DNA of 64,000 nt from Bacillota bacterium (GCA_023453025.1 JAEXUD010000008.1:1-64000); one strand, 5' to 3'; shown: positions 45,099-54,987, counted from the first letter of the stretch. Notes: a model not told the origin generated them from the letters alone. Translations and numbers: made by a program.

Positions 45099-46121
45099 TT
45101 ACTCTATAACATGAAATTCTTTTAGTGCTTCATCAGAAATTTCTACTCCTATTTGCTTTGCTGTTGCTGTGTTGATTATTTTTTCATATTCCTTTAATGT
45201 TTCAACAGGTATGTCAGAAATGCCCTTTCCGTCTATAACCTTTTTAACCATTTCAGCAACCTGCCGTCCCAGGATTGTGTAATCAACTCCCACTGTTGCC
45301 AGACCTCCGTCGGCTACCAGTGAATCTGCTCCTGTGTAAACAGGAATTCCTGCATTTATGGCCTCTGCAGCCAATACAGGCATTGCTGATGCGACTGTGT
45401 TGTCGGTCGGCGTGAATATTGCATCAGCTTTTCCGACCAACGATTGAGCTGCCTGCAGCAATTCACCCGAATTTGTAATGGTTGCCTCAACATAATCTAT
45501 TTTCTTTTCATCCAGATATTCTTTTGCTTTTTCAATAGCGGCTGCCGAATTCACTTCACCGCTGTTGTAAATGAATCCGAAGGTTTTTATATCCGGTGTC
45601 AATTCAAATGCTAAATCAAATATTTGTTCAACATCTATGGCATCAGATACGCCTGTAACATTTGCTTCCGGTTTATTCAAGTCCTTGACCAGACCTGCCT
45701 CGACAGGATAGCTTGCTGCCGCAAATATTACCGGAATATCCTTGGTAGCTGCCGCGGCACTTTGCGCAGCTCCTGTTCCGATAGGAACTATCACATCCAT
45801 TTCATCTCCCACAAACTGGGATATGATAGTGTTGATGTTGGACGAATCTCCTTGTGCATCCTTGTATGTGATTTCTACTTTATCCTTCAAGCCCTGCTCT
45901 TCTAATCCCTTTATTATATATTCCCTGATTTGGTTTAAAGAAGGGTGCTCTACAGGCTGTATTATTCCTATTCTTATTTTGTCATTGTCCGTTGTGCTTT
46001 CTTCTGACTCATTCCTTACTTCCGCGGCATCGGTCTGCGTTATGCCTTCACCGGATGAACAGCCTGTCAATAATACGAATACCATTGCTATAGATATGAT
46101 AATTGATATAATTTTTCTCAT
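45099..46121 (-). CDS. ABC transporter substrate-binding lipoprotein (ABC_sub_bind, TrpX-like), copy 2
   Basis: A 340-aa lipoprotein with lipobox LLTGCSS. KIRIGIIQPVEHPSLNQI and IPVYTGADSLVADGG are family motifs. It is clearly a tandem paralogue of the next gene upstream: the two share most of their ligand-pocket segments (DNT, GADS, GVDY/GIDY). In streptococci the TrpXYZ system imports tryptophan. Confidence 0.88.
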   Translation of the reverse strand: MRKIISIIISIAMVFVLLTGCSSGEGITQTDAAEVRNESEESTTDNDKIRIGIIQPVEHPSLNQIREYIIKGLEEQGLKDKVEITYKDAQGDSSNINTIISQFVGDEMDVIVPIGTGAAQSAAAATKDIPVIFAAASYPVEAGLVKDLNKPEANVTGVSDAIDVEQIFDLAFELTPDIKTFGFIYNSGEVNSAAAIEKAKEYLDEKKIDYVEATITNSGELLQAAQSLVGKADAIFTPTDNTVASAMPVLAAEAINAGIPVYTGADSLVADGGLATVGVDYTILGRQVAEMVKKVIDGKGISDIPVETLKEYEKIINTATAKQIGVEISDEALKEFHVIE

Positions 46122-46136
46122 TTTTTCACCTCTTTT

Positions 46137-47147
46137 TTAATTGATAAGCTGAAAGCCGCTTAATTGTCCTTCTTCAATTTCCAGCCCTAACGCTTTTAAG
46201 GTTGTCATATTAATCATTTTAGAATATTGGTTTATGACTTCGACAGGATTTTCCGCAATTGTTTCACCATTTAAAATTCTTACAGCCATGTCTGCAGTCT
46301 GTCTGCCGAGAACCTTGTAATCAATCCCCACAGTCGCAAAGCCTCCGTCCTTAATCATTGAGTCCGCTCCTGTGTATACCGGAATTCCTGCTTTTATTGC
46401 TTCCTGGGAAAGTACGGGCATAGCCATTGCGATTGTATTGTCGTTGGGAACAAATATAGCATCAGCCTTGCCGGTCAGTGATTGGGCTGCCTGCAGCAGT
46501 TCTCCCGAATTTGTTATATTTGCTTCAACATATTTCAGCCCGTTTGCATCACAGTAGTCTTTTGCTCTTTCAATGCTCGATACTGCATTAACTTCGCCGA
46601 GATTATATATAAATCCGTATGTTTCAACCTCCGGTGTCAATTCCTGAGAAAGTATAAAAATATCTTCTATAGCAATTGCATTTGATACACCTGTTATATT
46701 TTGGTCAGTTATTTTCAAATCCTTGACTAAGCCTGCCTGAACCGGATAGCTTACTGCCGCAAATACAATCGGGATATCCTTGGTTGCTGCCAATGCTGTT
46801 TGCGCCGCACCTGTTGCTATGGGAATTATCATATCAACCTCATCTCCCACAAACTGGTTAATTATAGTATTCACATTTGACGGGTCGCTTTGAGCGTCCT
46901 TATATATAATTTCCACTTTATCCGATAAACCGGATTCTTCAAGTCCAAGTACAATATTTTCTCTTATTTCATCAAGAGACGGATGGTTTTGAGCCTGCAC
47001 AATTCCTACTTTTAATTTTTCTTCGCTCTTGGAAGCTGTTGCTGTATCATTTGCAGCTCCCGTATTTTCATTTGTTTCTGTACTGCATCCTGTAACAGCT
47101 GCAAGAAGCATTGCTGTCAATGTTAAAATTGCAATTAGTTTTTTCAT
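46137..47147 (-). CDS. ABC transporter substrate-binding lipoprotein (ABC_sub_bind, TrpX-like), copy 1
   Basis: A 336-aa lipoprotein with lipobox AAVTGCST. KVGIVQAQNHPSLDEI and IPVYTGADSMIKDGG match copy 2, 15 bp downstream. First gene of the operon behind a T-box leader. Two binding proteins for one permease may widen the ligand range, for example tryptophan and a related indole or aromatic compound (inference). Confidence 0.88.
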   Translation of the reverse strand: MKKLIAILTLTAMLLAAVTGCSTETNENTGAANDTATASKSEEKLKVGIVQAQNHPSLDEIRENIVLGLEESGLSDKVEIIYKDAQSDPSNVNTIINQFVGDEVDMIIPIATGAAQTALAATKDIPIVFAAVSYPVQAGLVKDLKITDQNITGVSNAIAIEDIFILSQELTPEVETYGFIYNLGEVNAVSSIERAKDYCDANGLKYVEANITNSGELLQAAQSLTGKADAIFVPNDNTIAMAMPVLSQEAIKAGIPVYTGADSMIKDGGFATVGIDYKVLGRQTADMAVRILNGETIAENPVEVINQYSKMINMTTLKALGLEIEEGQLSGFQLIN

Positions 47148-47189
47148 TTTATTCTCCTATTCTCGATAAAATTTTTATAGTACAAAAAC

Positions 47190-47471
47190 AAACAAAAAGC
47201 CTGCCCTTAATAAAAGGACAGGCTAAATTCCTGCGGTACCACCTTAATTGATTGAAAATTCAATCCGCTTTAACAAAAATGCCAACACATTTTCTGCCTT
47301 GTAACGTAAGCACACGTTTCAGATACTTGAGTATATACTCGTTCACCTCACCCTCGGCGATCCATTTGTCTGTACTGCGTTCTGCCGGGCTCTCATCTTC
47401 CCCCGCTCTCTGTAAGTGCACATATCAGTTTAATCTTCGCTTCAACGGTTTGTTTTTGTATTATTGTTAAG
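47190..47471 (-). promoter_or_regulatory. T-box leader of the TrpX-like importer operon
   Basis: The minus-strand T-box GGTGGTACCGC lies at about 47232-47243, followed by a terminator stem (AGCCTGTCCTTT paired with AAGGGCAGGCT) and a T-run (47195-47224). Stem I carries AGAGAGC and a long structured arm. A TGG triplet lies at 47362-47364, where a tryptophan specifier would be plausible, though I have not folded it. Uncharged tRNA should switch on the importer. Confidence 0.88.
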
Positions 47472-47472
47472 G

Positions 47473-47501
47473 ATTTTATCATCATAAATTTTCATTGTCA
47501 A
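47473..47501 (-). promoter_or_regulatory. Promoter of the T-box/importer transcript
   Basis: Minus-strand TTGACA (47496-47501) and TAAAAT (47473-47478) with 17-bp spacing. Confidence 0.7.
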
Positions 47502-47512
47502 TATTTATTTTT

Positions 47513-48742
47513 TTAAATTGTATATTTTTTTATGCAATCTATTAAAATCTCTTTTTTATTTTCTATTTTTTCTTCTATGACCAATTCCAAGATTTCATTC
47601 AAAATTGAACCCAGGTATATTCCCTTGCTAAAGCCTTCACGGATTAGGTCTTCGCCATTAATTTCCAGCATTTTCAAATTGTAGCATTCTTTATTCAGCA
47701 CTATGTTATTTATTGTTTTCTCTATTTTTTGAATAACCAAAAGCTCTTGTTCATATTTACAGGGTTGTGATTTGTAAATTGCATATTTGAATTTTATTAA
47801 GTTTATATAATTTTCATAGCCTATGGTATGCAGCTTTTTTTTGACAATAATTTTGTCATCGCGTATTTCTTCATGCTTATTTGTAACTATTGTTTTGACA
47901 TACTTAATTGTTGAACTGTCATATTTTAAATTTTTTAGAATGTTTTCTGCATTATTTGTTTTGTACAGCAGTAAAGACAGCTTCAATACCAAGTCGTCAG
48001 CATGGTTCATTGAACATAATATTTTTTCCCAGCTGTCATGATTGAAACTTTTCAATTCAGATATGAATACTTCAATTACATCTCTGTAATCCGTCATTAT
48101 TTTGTAAAAGCTTTTTCCCAGAAGGAGCTTATTGAATTCATTTGATATTCTTTCCTTAGAAATATTGTTTAATAAATTTTTGTTTTTACGAATACTTAAA
48201 GAAGTCTTATCATCTATATTGAAGTCCAGTACGGAAGCAAAACGCAGCGCTCTTAAAATCCTGAGGCCGTCTTCGTTAAACCTTTCGTCAGGCTCACCTA
48301 CACATTTTATGATTTTATTATTAATGTCAGATATCCCCCCAAATAAATCAACAATACCATCCTTGTTATAGGCAAGCGAATTTATTGTAAAATCTCTTCG
48401 TTCCAAATCATATGAAACATCCTCTGTAAACAGCACCGAGTCCGGATGTCTGTTATCGCTGTACTCCCCGTCGATTCTGTAGGTGGTAATTTCAAGCTGC
48501 ATACCGTTGATTATAACTGTGACGGTGCCGTGCTTAAGGCCTGTATTTATTGTTTTATAGTTTTTAAAGCACCGGCTGATTTCTTCAGGCTTTGCCGAGG
48601 TTGTAATATCCCAGTCGTTTGGGGCAGCACCAAGCAGGCTGTCTCTGACACAGCCTCCCACTATGTGTGCTTCAAATCCGTCGTTATATAATATATTTAA
48701 TGCTGTTTCAACTTCTCTTGGAATATTAATATTTATATTCAT
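47513..48742 (-). CDS. cca: CCA tRNA nucleotidyltransferase
   Basis: A 409-aa class II nucleotidyltransferase that adds or repairs the CCA end of tRNAs. Motif A is IVGGCVRDSLLGAAPNDWDI, with the catalytic DWD. RRDFTINSLAYN and EDGLRILRALRFAS follow. A helical tail with an incomplete HD-like region ends the protein. The tRNA-Ser in this window lacks an encoded CCA, consistent with the need for this enzyme. Confidence 0.92.
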   Translation of the reverse strand: MNININIPREVETALNILYNDGFEAHIVGGCVRDSLLGAAPNDWDITTSAKPEEISRCFKNYKTINTGLKHGTVTVIINGMQLEITTYRIDGEYSDNRHPDSVLFTEDVSYDLERRDFTINSLAYNKDGIVDLFGGISDINNKIIKCVGEPDERFNEDGLRILRALRFASVLDFNIDDKTSLSIRKNKNLLNNISKERISNEFNKLLLGKSFYKIMTDYRDVIEVFISELKSFNHDSWEKILCSMNHADDLVLKLSLLLYKTNNAENILKNLKYDSSTIKYVKTIVTNKHEEIRDDKIIVKKKLHTIGYENYINLIKFKYAIYKSQPCKYEQELLVIQKIEKTINNIVLNKECYNLKMLEINGEDLIREGFSKGIYLGSILNEILELVIEEKIENKKEILIDCIKKYTI

Positions 48743-48878
48743 GCTAATCCTTTTTTTGCCTTTTTATTAATTATAACCTAAAATCAGTTGAATACAAGAA
48801 AAAAGTACAAATGAGACATGTCAACGGCATTTTTCTTAAATGATGCGCAATTTCAGTATGAAGACAGCTGTTTGTTTG

Positions 48879-50048
48879 TCAAAAAGATGCATGAATCTGG
48901 CCCTTTGATTTGTCCACATTTAATCTGCTTTTTTCATATATTAATCCACAAACAACAGATGTGAGCGGTGATACCATTACCAGTCCCAGGCAGCCAACAA
49001 ATGTATGAACAATTTCCGCAGCAATTGCCTTGGAATTTATAATGTTCATAAATGGTGTTCCCTGTGCCATATATACCATCATTACCGTGATATAGCTTCC
49101 CATGTAAGCAAGAAGCAGTGTGGTAGTCTGACTGCCGACAACAGATTTGCCTATGGTAAGTCCCGATTTTATTAAATTAGCCGTAGTAACATTGGGATTG
49201 TTGTTCACAACCTCCTCCAATGCTGCGGAAATATCTATGGCAAGGTCAAGTATGGCTCCTGAGCATGCCAGATAAATACCTGCCTGAAAAATAGCGGTGA
49301 GATTAAGATTCATAAAACCTGCGTAAAGCAAGGACTCGGACCATTGCATAACCGTTCCGTCAATTTTAAGGTAATTGGAAAATATCACGGCAATAACAGC
49401 AGTTATAAGCGAGCATGCAATTGAGCTTATGATTGCGGCATATGCCTTTTTGGTAAACCCTGCAATCAAGAGCAGGGTAGTGACAGTTAAAATATTCCCC
49501 ACCAGCAATCCAATAAACAACGGATTATTACCCTTCATCATAAATGGAATCAATATCTTCCATATGCTCAGCAAGGCAAAGACAAAGGACAAAAGCGTCC
49601 TTACTCCGGTAAATCCGGAAAACAAAATTATAGCTGCGGCAAATATACCAATCAAGGCTAATTCCTTGTTCAGTCTGTAGTGGTCTATCATGTTGGCAAA
49701 AATTATTTTGTCTCCGTCGTATTCAAGAAGCACCCAAGCTCTGTCGCCTTCCTCAAAAACCTTGTCAAACTCATATTTTCCTGAAAACAGGTTCACAGCT
49801 TCTACCTTAGTTCCCTTGCTGACTCCGGTTTCTATTTCAATCAGGCATCTTTGCTCTCCCTGATTTATAAGCCCTATTCTGTGTATGGTGGAGTTGTTAG
49901 TTTCTAAAACCCTTGCTCTGACTCCTTCAGCATTTACATAAATCTGCTTTTCAAAGCCGGTGGGAATTACAATCAATATGCCGATAATTACAATAAACAC
50001 CGCTACAAATATAATTTCTTTTCTATCAATATTAATTAATCGTTTCAA
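48879..50048 (-). CDS. YibE/F-like membrane protein
   Basis: A 389-aa protein: one N-terminal membrane segment, an extracytoplasmic beta-domain (about 35-120, with VRARVLETN), then about seven membrane segments. FSGFTGVRTLLSF and SGAILDLAIDISAALEEV are conserved in the YibE/F family, whose function is unknown. The start is TTG 50048 behind AAGGGG; the upstream in-frame stretch is unlikely coding. It ends as the second gene after alkaline phosphatase, with a terminator between. Confidence 0.8.
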   Translation of the reverse strand: MKRLINIDRKEIIFVAVFIVIIGILIVIPTGFEKQIYVNAEGVRARVLETNNSTIHRIGLINQGEQRCLIEIETGVSKGTKVEAVNLFSGKYEFDKVFEEGDRAWVLLEYDGDKIIFANMIDHYRLNKELALIGIFAAAIILFSGFTGVRTLLSFVFALLSIWKILIPFMMKGNNPLFIGLLVGNILTVTTLLLIAGFTKKAYAAIISSIACSLITAVIAVIFSNYLKIDGTVMQWSESLLYAGFMNLNLTAIFQAGIYLACSGAILDLAIDISAALEEVVNNNPNVTTANLIKSGLTIGKSVVGSQTTTLLLAYMGSYITVMMVYMAQGTPFMNIINSKAIAAEIVHTFVGCLGLVMVSPLTSVVCGLIYEKSRLNVDKSKGQIHASF

Positions 50049-50091
50049 TATATCACCCCTTCGTCTTCGTTCTTTCTTCAACAGATAACAG

Positions 50092-50119
50092 AAAAAATGG
50101 CTGGGAGTGAACCCAGCCA
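50092..50119 (-). terminator. Terminator after the alkaline phosphatase gene
   Basis: TGGCTGGG pairs with CCCAGCCA (50098-50119), with TTTTTT on the minus strand after it. Confidence 0.8.
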
Positions 50120-50139
50120 CTATCATTAATATAGTTAAA

Positions 50140-51690
50140 CTATTTATTTAGTCTAACATTAGCAGCATCAACAATCTTGGAGAATACATCTGTATTGTCA
50201 TAAGAGCCGTTAAACAAATCAGCTCCTACTCCTACTGCATATACTGCCACAGGTACACCTGTGTGTGCATAGGATGTCCAGCCGATACCCGCTTTGTTAT
50301 TGATTATGTGTGTCAATGTAACTGACAATGGGTTGTATCCTCCGTACAGAAGATAATTTTCATCAGAATTCTTATCAAATTCTGATGATATAGAATCTTT
50401 AAATGAAGCTGCTAATTTGTTGTATTCATAATCGCTTAGCTCCAGTGGATTATTAGATTTCTCTGCAGAGCCTGATGGTATTTCGTTTACAAGTCCGAAG
50501 TTTTCAGTAATAACCGGCATAACCTCTTCAAATGTCAGTCCGTCTGTATCTTCTTTTTTCATTTTATTGATTAATTCATCAAATGCTACATAAGACATTT
50601 TCTGGCTGTCCAATATATCAAAAGCTGTGTCATATCCTGTTGCAGCATAGCCGATTGTCATACCGCCTGTTTCATGGTCACCTGTAACAATAATTAATGT
50701 ATCAGATGGGTGTTTTTCAGCGAAATCTATAGCAACCTGAATTGCATCTTCAAATGCAAGCACGTCTTCGATTGTCGCCTTTGCATCATTGGCATGGCAA
50801 GCCCAGTCAATTTTTCCTGATTCAGTCATTAAGAAAAATCCGTTTTTGTTATCCAGTACATCAATACCCTTTTCAACATAGTCTGCTAAAGTTAAGTCCC
50901 CTTCTTCCAAATCCATTGCATACGGCATAGCACCACTGTCCTGAAGCTTAGGACTGACTGCATAAACCTTGCCTGATTTGTCGTTAAGAGCCAATATTTC
51001 TTCATTTGTATCAGCAATTGTATATCCTTTTTCTTTTAATACATCATAAGCATCTTTCTGATCTTTGTTATCTCCTGTAGGTTTATTGATTGATCCGCCT
51101 CCGAAATAATCAAAACCTGAATCAGCCATTTGCATAGCAATGTCATAATAGCTGTTTCTTGAAACTACGTGTGAATAATATGCTGCAGGAGTTGCATGGT
51201 TAATGGTTACGCTTGATACAACACCTATCTTCATTCCTTTTTGCTGCTTAAGATATTCGGTAATAGTAGGAGCAACAGTCTTTAAATCTTTCTCCAAGCC
51301 TATTGTACCGCTGTGAGTTTTAACTCCGCATGCCAATGAGGTTGCTGTTGAAGCTGAATCAGGACAGAAGGAAGTTGAATCCTGAGTAGTTGCTATACCA
51401 GCTGCGGGGAATTGTGAGAAATTAAGTAAATTTGCTTCAACAAAACCGGAGTTGTTGTTTCCTTCATAGGCCTGCGCCGCGTTTACCTGCACGTAGCTCA
51501 TGCCGTCTCCGATAAACATAAATATGTACTTAGGTGCTTTTGTCAATTTTGATTTAGATTCAAGTGTTTTGCTTATTGCAGGTTTTTCATTAAGACCCGT
51601 TGCATCTGTCTGAGCATTTGCTACGGTAAAGCTTGTCAATGTTCCGACTAATACAGCGCATGCCAATAATGCGGATATTACTTTTTTCAT
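50140..51690 (-). CDS. Secreted alkaline phosphatase
   Basis: A 516-aa enzyme with an N-terminal signal peptide (KKVISALLACAVLVGTLTS, cut near VANA-Q). Metal and nucleophile residues appear in IGDGMSYVQ (Asp62), CPDSASTATS (Ser112, nucleophile), SVTINHATPAA, and VTGDHETGGM. It releases phosphate outside the membrane. With polyphosphate kinase and exopolyphosphatases in the same window it fits phosphate scavenging and storage, though the genes are not linked in an operon. AGGAGG precedes the ATG. Confidence 0.94.
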   Translation of the reverse strand: MKKVISALLACAVLVGTLTSFTVANAQTDATGLNEKPAISKTLESKSKLTKAPKYIFMFIGDGMSYVQVNAAQAYEGNNNSGFVEANLLNFSQFPAAGIATTQDSTSFCPDSASTATSLACGVKTHSGTIGLEKDLKTVAPTITEYLKQQKGMKIGVVSSVTINHATPAAYYSHVVSRNSYYDIAMQMADSGFDYFGGGSINKPTGDNKDQKDAYDVLKEKGYTIADTNEEILALNDKSGKVYAVSPKLQDSGAMPYAMDLEEGDLTLADYVEKGIDVLDNKNGFFLMTESGKIDWACHANDAKATIEDVLAFEDAIQVAIDFAEKHPSDTLIIVTGDHETGGMTIGYAATGYDTAFDILDSQKMSYVAFDELINKMKKEDTDGLTFEEVMPVITENFGLVNEIPSGSAEKSNNPLELSDYEYNKLAASFKDSISSEFDKNSDENYLLYGGYNPLSVTLTHIINNKAGIGWTSYAHTGVPVAVYAVGVGADLFNGSYDNTDVFSKIVDAANVRLNK

Positions 51691-51968
51691 TTTATCCTCC
51701 TAATTTTTAGTATTTTTTGTTAAGGACATGATAAACATAAAATATATACATTAAAACAGTAAACTGTAAAAAAGAGGTAATCTTTGGATAAAATCAAGCT
51801 GCCAAATTAATTGAAAAAACACTAGACAGACCATAATCTCTAATCCTTTTTAACAAGTAATTACTCGGTAATTATATGAATAAAATGTACTAAGCTTCCA
51901 TATTTTGTTTTGACAAATAGGCAACTATAGCATAAAATCATCATACATTTATTGAAATGAGGACAAGA

Positions 51969-52844
51969 ATGAAAAAGAAAGCTTTTATAATAATCATATT
52001 AGTAATAATGACATTTTTTGTAGCATGCTCGGTAGAAACGCCCAGTGAATCTTCTGCTACACCTAAAGCAGACATTGCAATCGAAGATTCGTATGAGTCT
52101 CCAATACATACAACTGATTCTGAAACTATGGAATTCAAAGGGGTTCTGTATAACATAATAGAGGTTGATGGAGGGAATTTATCTGGTGAAAGAAAACCAA
52201 ATGTAGCGGTAGATGTTGGTTATGGTGATAGAGAATATTGGGCATTTACAAATACATACGGACAACTTATTTATGTGGTAGCAGATAAAATTATTCTTCA
52301 AGATGATTCGACCGAACCTGTAAATGCTGATGGAAGATACTATGATGATGAAGCGAAGGTCCCTGGCACAGAGAGAGCTGATTTAGACGAAGGACATGTA
52401 ATTGCTGATTCTCTTGGCGGAGTGTCAAACGCATATAATATTACCCCACAGAACAGTATGTTAAATAGGCATGGAGATCAGGCATATATGGAAAAGGTAA
52501 TAAGAGATGCTGGCAGCTGCGAAAAATTTATGGCTACTATAACATATCCCAACACTACATCTCAAATACCGTCAAAATATAAATATGAATATATATTGAA
52601 CGGAAATAAAATTGTAGATGAATTTGAAAACATAAATCCAGATGAATATAATCTTGCAGAAGACAAAATAAAGCCTAATGGTAATAATGAAGAGCATGAT
52701 ACAAGTAATATTGATACTAATGGGAACGGACAAGTCTCAATTAAAGAAGCAAAAGAAGCAGGATTTAAAATGCCTATAACAAAAGACCACTGGTTATATC
52801 AATATATGACTGACGCTGACGGTGATGGTGTGGTAGGTAAATGA
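51969..52844 (+). CDS. DNA/RNA non-specific endonuclease lipoprotein with Ca-binding-like tail
   Basis: A 291-aa protein with lipobox FVACSVE, hence anchored outside the membrane. The nuclease domain (about 95-205) has DEGHVIADSLGG, with His in the position of the DRGH catalytic His, and NITPQNSMLNRHG. The C-terminal tail holds two EF-hand-like loops, DTNGNGQVSIKEA and DADGDGVV. It likely degrades external nucleic acid, possibly as a phosphate source. ATG 51969 follows GAGG. A Pro-poor linker joins the two parts. Confidence 0.82.
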   Translation: MKKKAFIIIILVIMTFFVACSVETPSESSATPKADIAIEDSYESPIHTTDSETMEFKGVLYNIIEVDGGNLSGERKPNVAVDVGYGDREYWAFTNTYGQLIYVVADKIILQDDSTEPVNADGRYYDDEAKVPGTERADLDEGHVIADSLGGVSNAYNITPQNSMLNRHGDQAYMEKVIRDAGSCEKFMATITYPNTTSQIPSKYKYEYILNGNKIVDEFENINPDEYNLAEDKIKPNGNNEEHDTSNIDTNGNGQVSIKEAKEAGFKMPITKDHWLYQYMTDADGDGVVGK

Positions 52845-52957
52845 AATATGGTAAAAGCCTGTAGGCGTTTACCCAAAGTTACAAAATATCACTAGTATTA
52901 AAAAATAAATACACTATTTTTAAATTATGATGATATAATTTTGTTGAGGTGAATACG

Positions 52958-53572
52958 ATGTGCGGCAGATATTATTTAGATATAGATGAAAAGGAATTAA
53001 AGGAAATTCTTGATGTTGCTCAAGGAAATTTGTCCGATGAATTTAAAACAGGTGAAATATTTCCTTCGGATAAAGCACTTATAATGACTATGCAGGAAAA
53101 TAAAGTAAATCCTGTTATTGCAAAATGGGGATTCCCAAAGTGGAATGATAAAGGAATTATTATTAATGCCCGGGCAGAAACCCTGTCGGAAAAAACTATG
53201 TTCAAAAGCCTCGCTAAATATAACCGTTGTATAATTCCAGCATCAGGATTTTATGAATGGGATAAGTCTGTTCCAAAGTCAAAACACAAAAATAAGTATT
53301 ATTTTAAAAATCCGGACTCAATTTTATACATGGCCGGACTTTATAATACTTACTACTCAAAACCTGAACAGCTCAGCACATTTGATACGAATAAAGAACA
53401 ACTTTTATATACAATCATCACTAAAAATGCAAATGAGTATATGGTGGGTATTCATGACCGTATGCCTTTAATATTTACCGAAATAGAAATGGAAAAATGG
53501 CTTCGGGGAGAGGATTTTAATATTTTGCTCTCCGGTAATCAAACCGAACTTACCCATATTATTATTTCTTAG
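52958..53572 (+). CDS. SRAP domain protein (YedK/HMCES family)
   Basis: A 204-aa protein that covalently caps abasic sites in single-stranded DNA. The catalytic Cys is residue 2 (MCGRYY), which fixes the start at ATG 52958, since the Cys must become N-terminal. NARAET, SGFYEWD and IHDRMPL supply the other active-site residues. GAGGTG precedes the start. It protects DNA during replication repair. Confidence 0.94.
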   Translation: MCGRYYLDIDEKELKEILDVAQGNLSDEFKTGEIFPSDKALIMTMQENKVNPVIAKWGFPKWNDKGIIINARAETLSEKTMFKSLAKYNRCIIPASGFYEWDKSVPKSKHKNKYYFKNPDSILYMAGLYNTYYSKPEQLSTFDTNKEQLLYTIITKNANEYMVGIHDRMPLIFTEIEMEKWLRGEDFNILLSGNQTELTHIIIS

Positions 53573-53583
53573 AGTTAATCAAA

Positions 53584-53608
53584 AATCCCGGATACTAAAC
53601 CCGGGATT
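53584..53608. terminator. Bidirectional terminator
   Basis: AATCCCGG pairs with CCGGGATT, between the convergent SRAP and lipoprotein genes. Confidence 0.75.
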
Positions 53609-53616
53609 GATTATAT

Positions 53617-54207
53617 TTATTCAAAAACCTCTTTAAACTGATTTGCAATCTTTAACAAATTACCCATCAAAGCATTTTGTAAATCGCTGTCCATATTTAT
53701 TTTCCACTGACCGTCAACCTTGGTAAGTTTAATGTCAACAGTATTTATAGCCTTGAAATCCTTGTTGTTTTCAATTGCATTGTTAAAATACTCATTGAAC
53801 ATATCCTCGTTCTCTTCATCGCTTTGCTGTTCACCTATGCTTGAAAAAGCTTGACTAAACGCCTCAGCTAACGCGCTTTTCATTGTCTCACCCATTACCT
53901 TTTCCATATCAATGTTTGTGATTTCCACATTGACAACAGCTTCATTTTCTTTTTCCTCCGAAGAAATAATTTCATATTCTAAGTTTTCAAATATTTTTTT
54001 AACATGTTCTTCTGACTCTTGGTCATTACTATCTTCACTTGTTTCAACAAGATCATTATAATTCATGTATTTATTAAGAATATCTTTGTCCAATGTCTTC
54101 ACAGCATTAAGAGCGTTTATTGTTGCCTGTTCAGCTGTTTCTCCTTTGCTGCACGCTACATTTAATAACAACATAAAGACCAATAAAAAAATACCTGCTT
54201 TTTTCAT
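53617..54207 (-). CDS. Hypothetical lipoprotein (DUF5105-like)
   Basis: A 196-aa lipoprotein with lipobox LNVACSK. The mature part is acidic and resembles the NTF2-like lipoproteins common in Clostridia (GQWKINMDSDLQNAL near the end). The start at 54207 follows AAGGGGG. Function unknown. Confidence 0.6.
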   Translation of the reverse strand: MKKAGIFLLVFMLLLNVACSKGETAEQATINALNAVKTLDKDILNKYMNYNDLVETSEDSNDQESEEHVKKIFENLEYEIISSEEKENEAVVNVEITNIDMEKVMGETMKSALAEAFSQAFSSIGEQQSDEENEDMFNEYFNNAIENNKDFKAINTVDIKLTKVDGQWKINMDSDLQNALMGNLLKIANQFKEVFE

Positions 54208-54336
54208 AATATAATCCCCCTTATTTTTCATTCGTTATACAATTATACCATATATTAGAAGTTTGTCAAAAAATAAAAAAATTCCAGACACCCGGTTAAA
54301 TTTAATGCTCTAATATATAGAGAAGTTATAGTTACT

Positions 54337-54633
54337 TTTTTTGACGAAGAACCATCAGAAGATTGGCCTGTTTACTTTATTAATTTTATACGTAGCATTT
54401 AAAAAGACATAACATCTTGGGGAGCTCTATTAAAGCGTGCCGGAGTTGAGTATAAGAAATTCCACGCATTATGGCATACATTCGCCACAACTTTAATTTC
54501 AGAGGGTATAGATATACTTACAGTATCAAGATTGTTGGGGCATCGTTCCATTGAGACAACAGAAATATATACGCATATATTGAAAGAGAAAAAAGAAAAT
54601 GCCTTGTCTGTATTGAATAATATGTTTATATAA
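54337..54633 (+). pseudogene. Tyrosine integrase remnant next to tRNA-Ser
   Basis: One reading frame gives the C-terminal part of an integrase: KKFHALWHTFATTLI, RLLGHRSIETTEIYTHI, then a natural stop at 54631-54633. The same frame is interrupted by TAA at about 54400. The invariant Arg of box II (HxLRHTFAT) is Trp here (CGG to TGG, a one-base change), so even an intact protein would be dead. There is no start codon. It lies 90 bp from the 3' end of a tRNA-Ser gene, the classic target of such integrases. Confidence 0.8.
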
Positions 54634-54724
54634 AAAATAGAGCCTGAATATTAGCTCTATTTTTTTTATGTTGGCGAAACATTGGCGTTTTTACACGCTA
54701 CAACTATTGAAATTTCAATCAAAA

Positions 54725-54811
54725 CGGAGAATGCGGGATTCGAACCCGCGATACGGTTCCCCGTATACACGCTTTCCAGGCGTGCTCCTTCAACCACTCG
54801 GACAACTCTCC
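54725..54811 (-). tRNA. tRNA-Ser (anticodon GGA)
   Basis: On the minus strand the acceptor stem GGAGAGT pairs with ATTCTCC. The anticodon loop is CTGGAAA with GGA. There is a long variable arm (TATACGGGGAACCGTATC region), typical of serine tRNA, and a T-arm GCGGGTTCGAATCCCGC. Length is 87 nt. No CCA is encoded. Confidence 0.95.
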
Positions 54812-54987
54812 AAAATGCTTTACAGCAAAAGTTATTATAACCCGAAATATTAGTTGATGTCAATGGTTTTTTTGAATATAGAGAAATGTGTCGTTATTGA
54901 TATTCTTTAGTTTTTAATTCTAACTTAAACGCTTAAATTGCATATAATATATAATACAGTTAATGATTTATGAGAAAGGATAGTATA

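Noticed and set aside
54666..54863. ORFs on both strands across the tRNA-Ser gene
   Set aside because: They are fortuitous readings through a tRNA.
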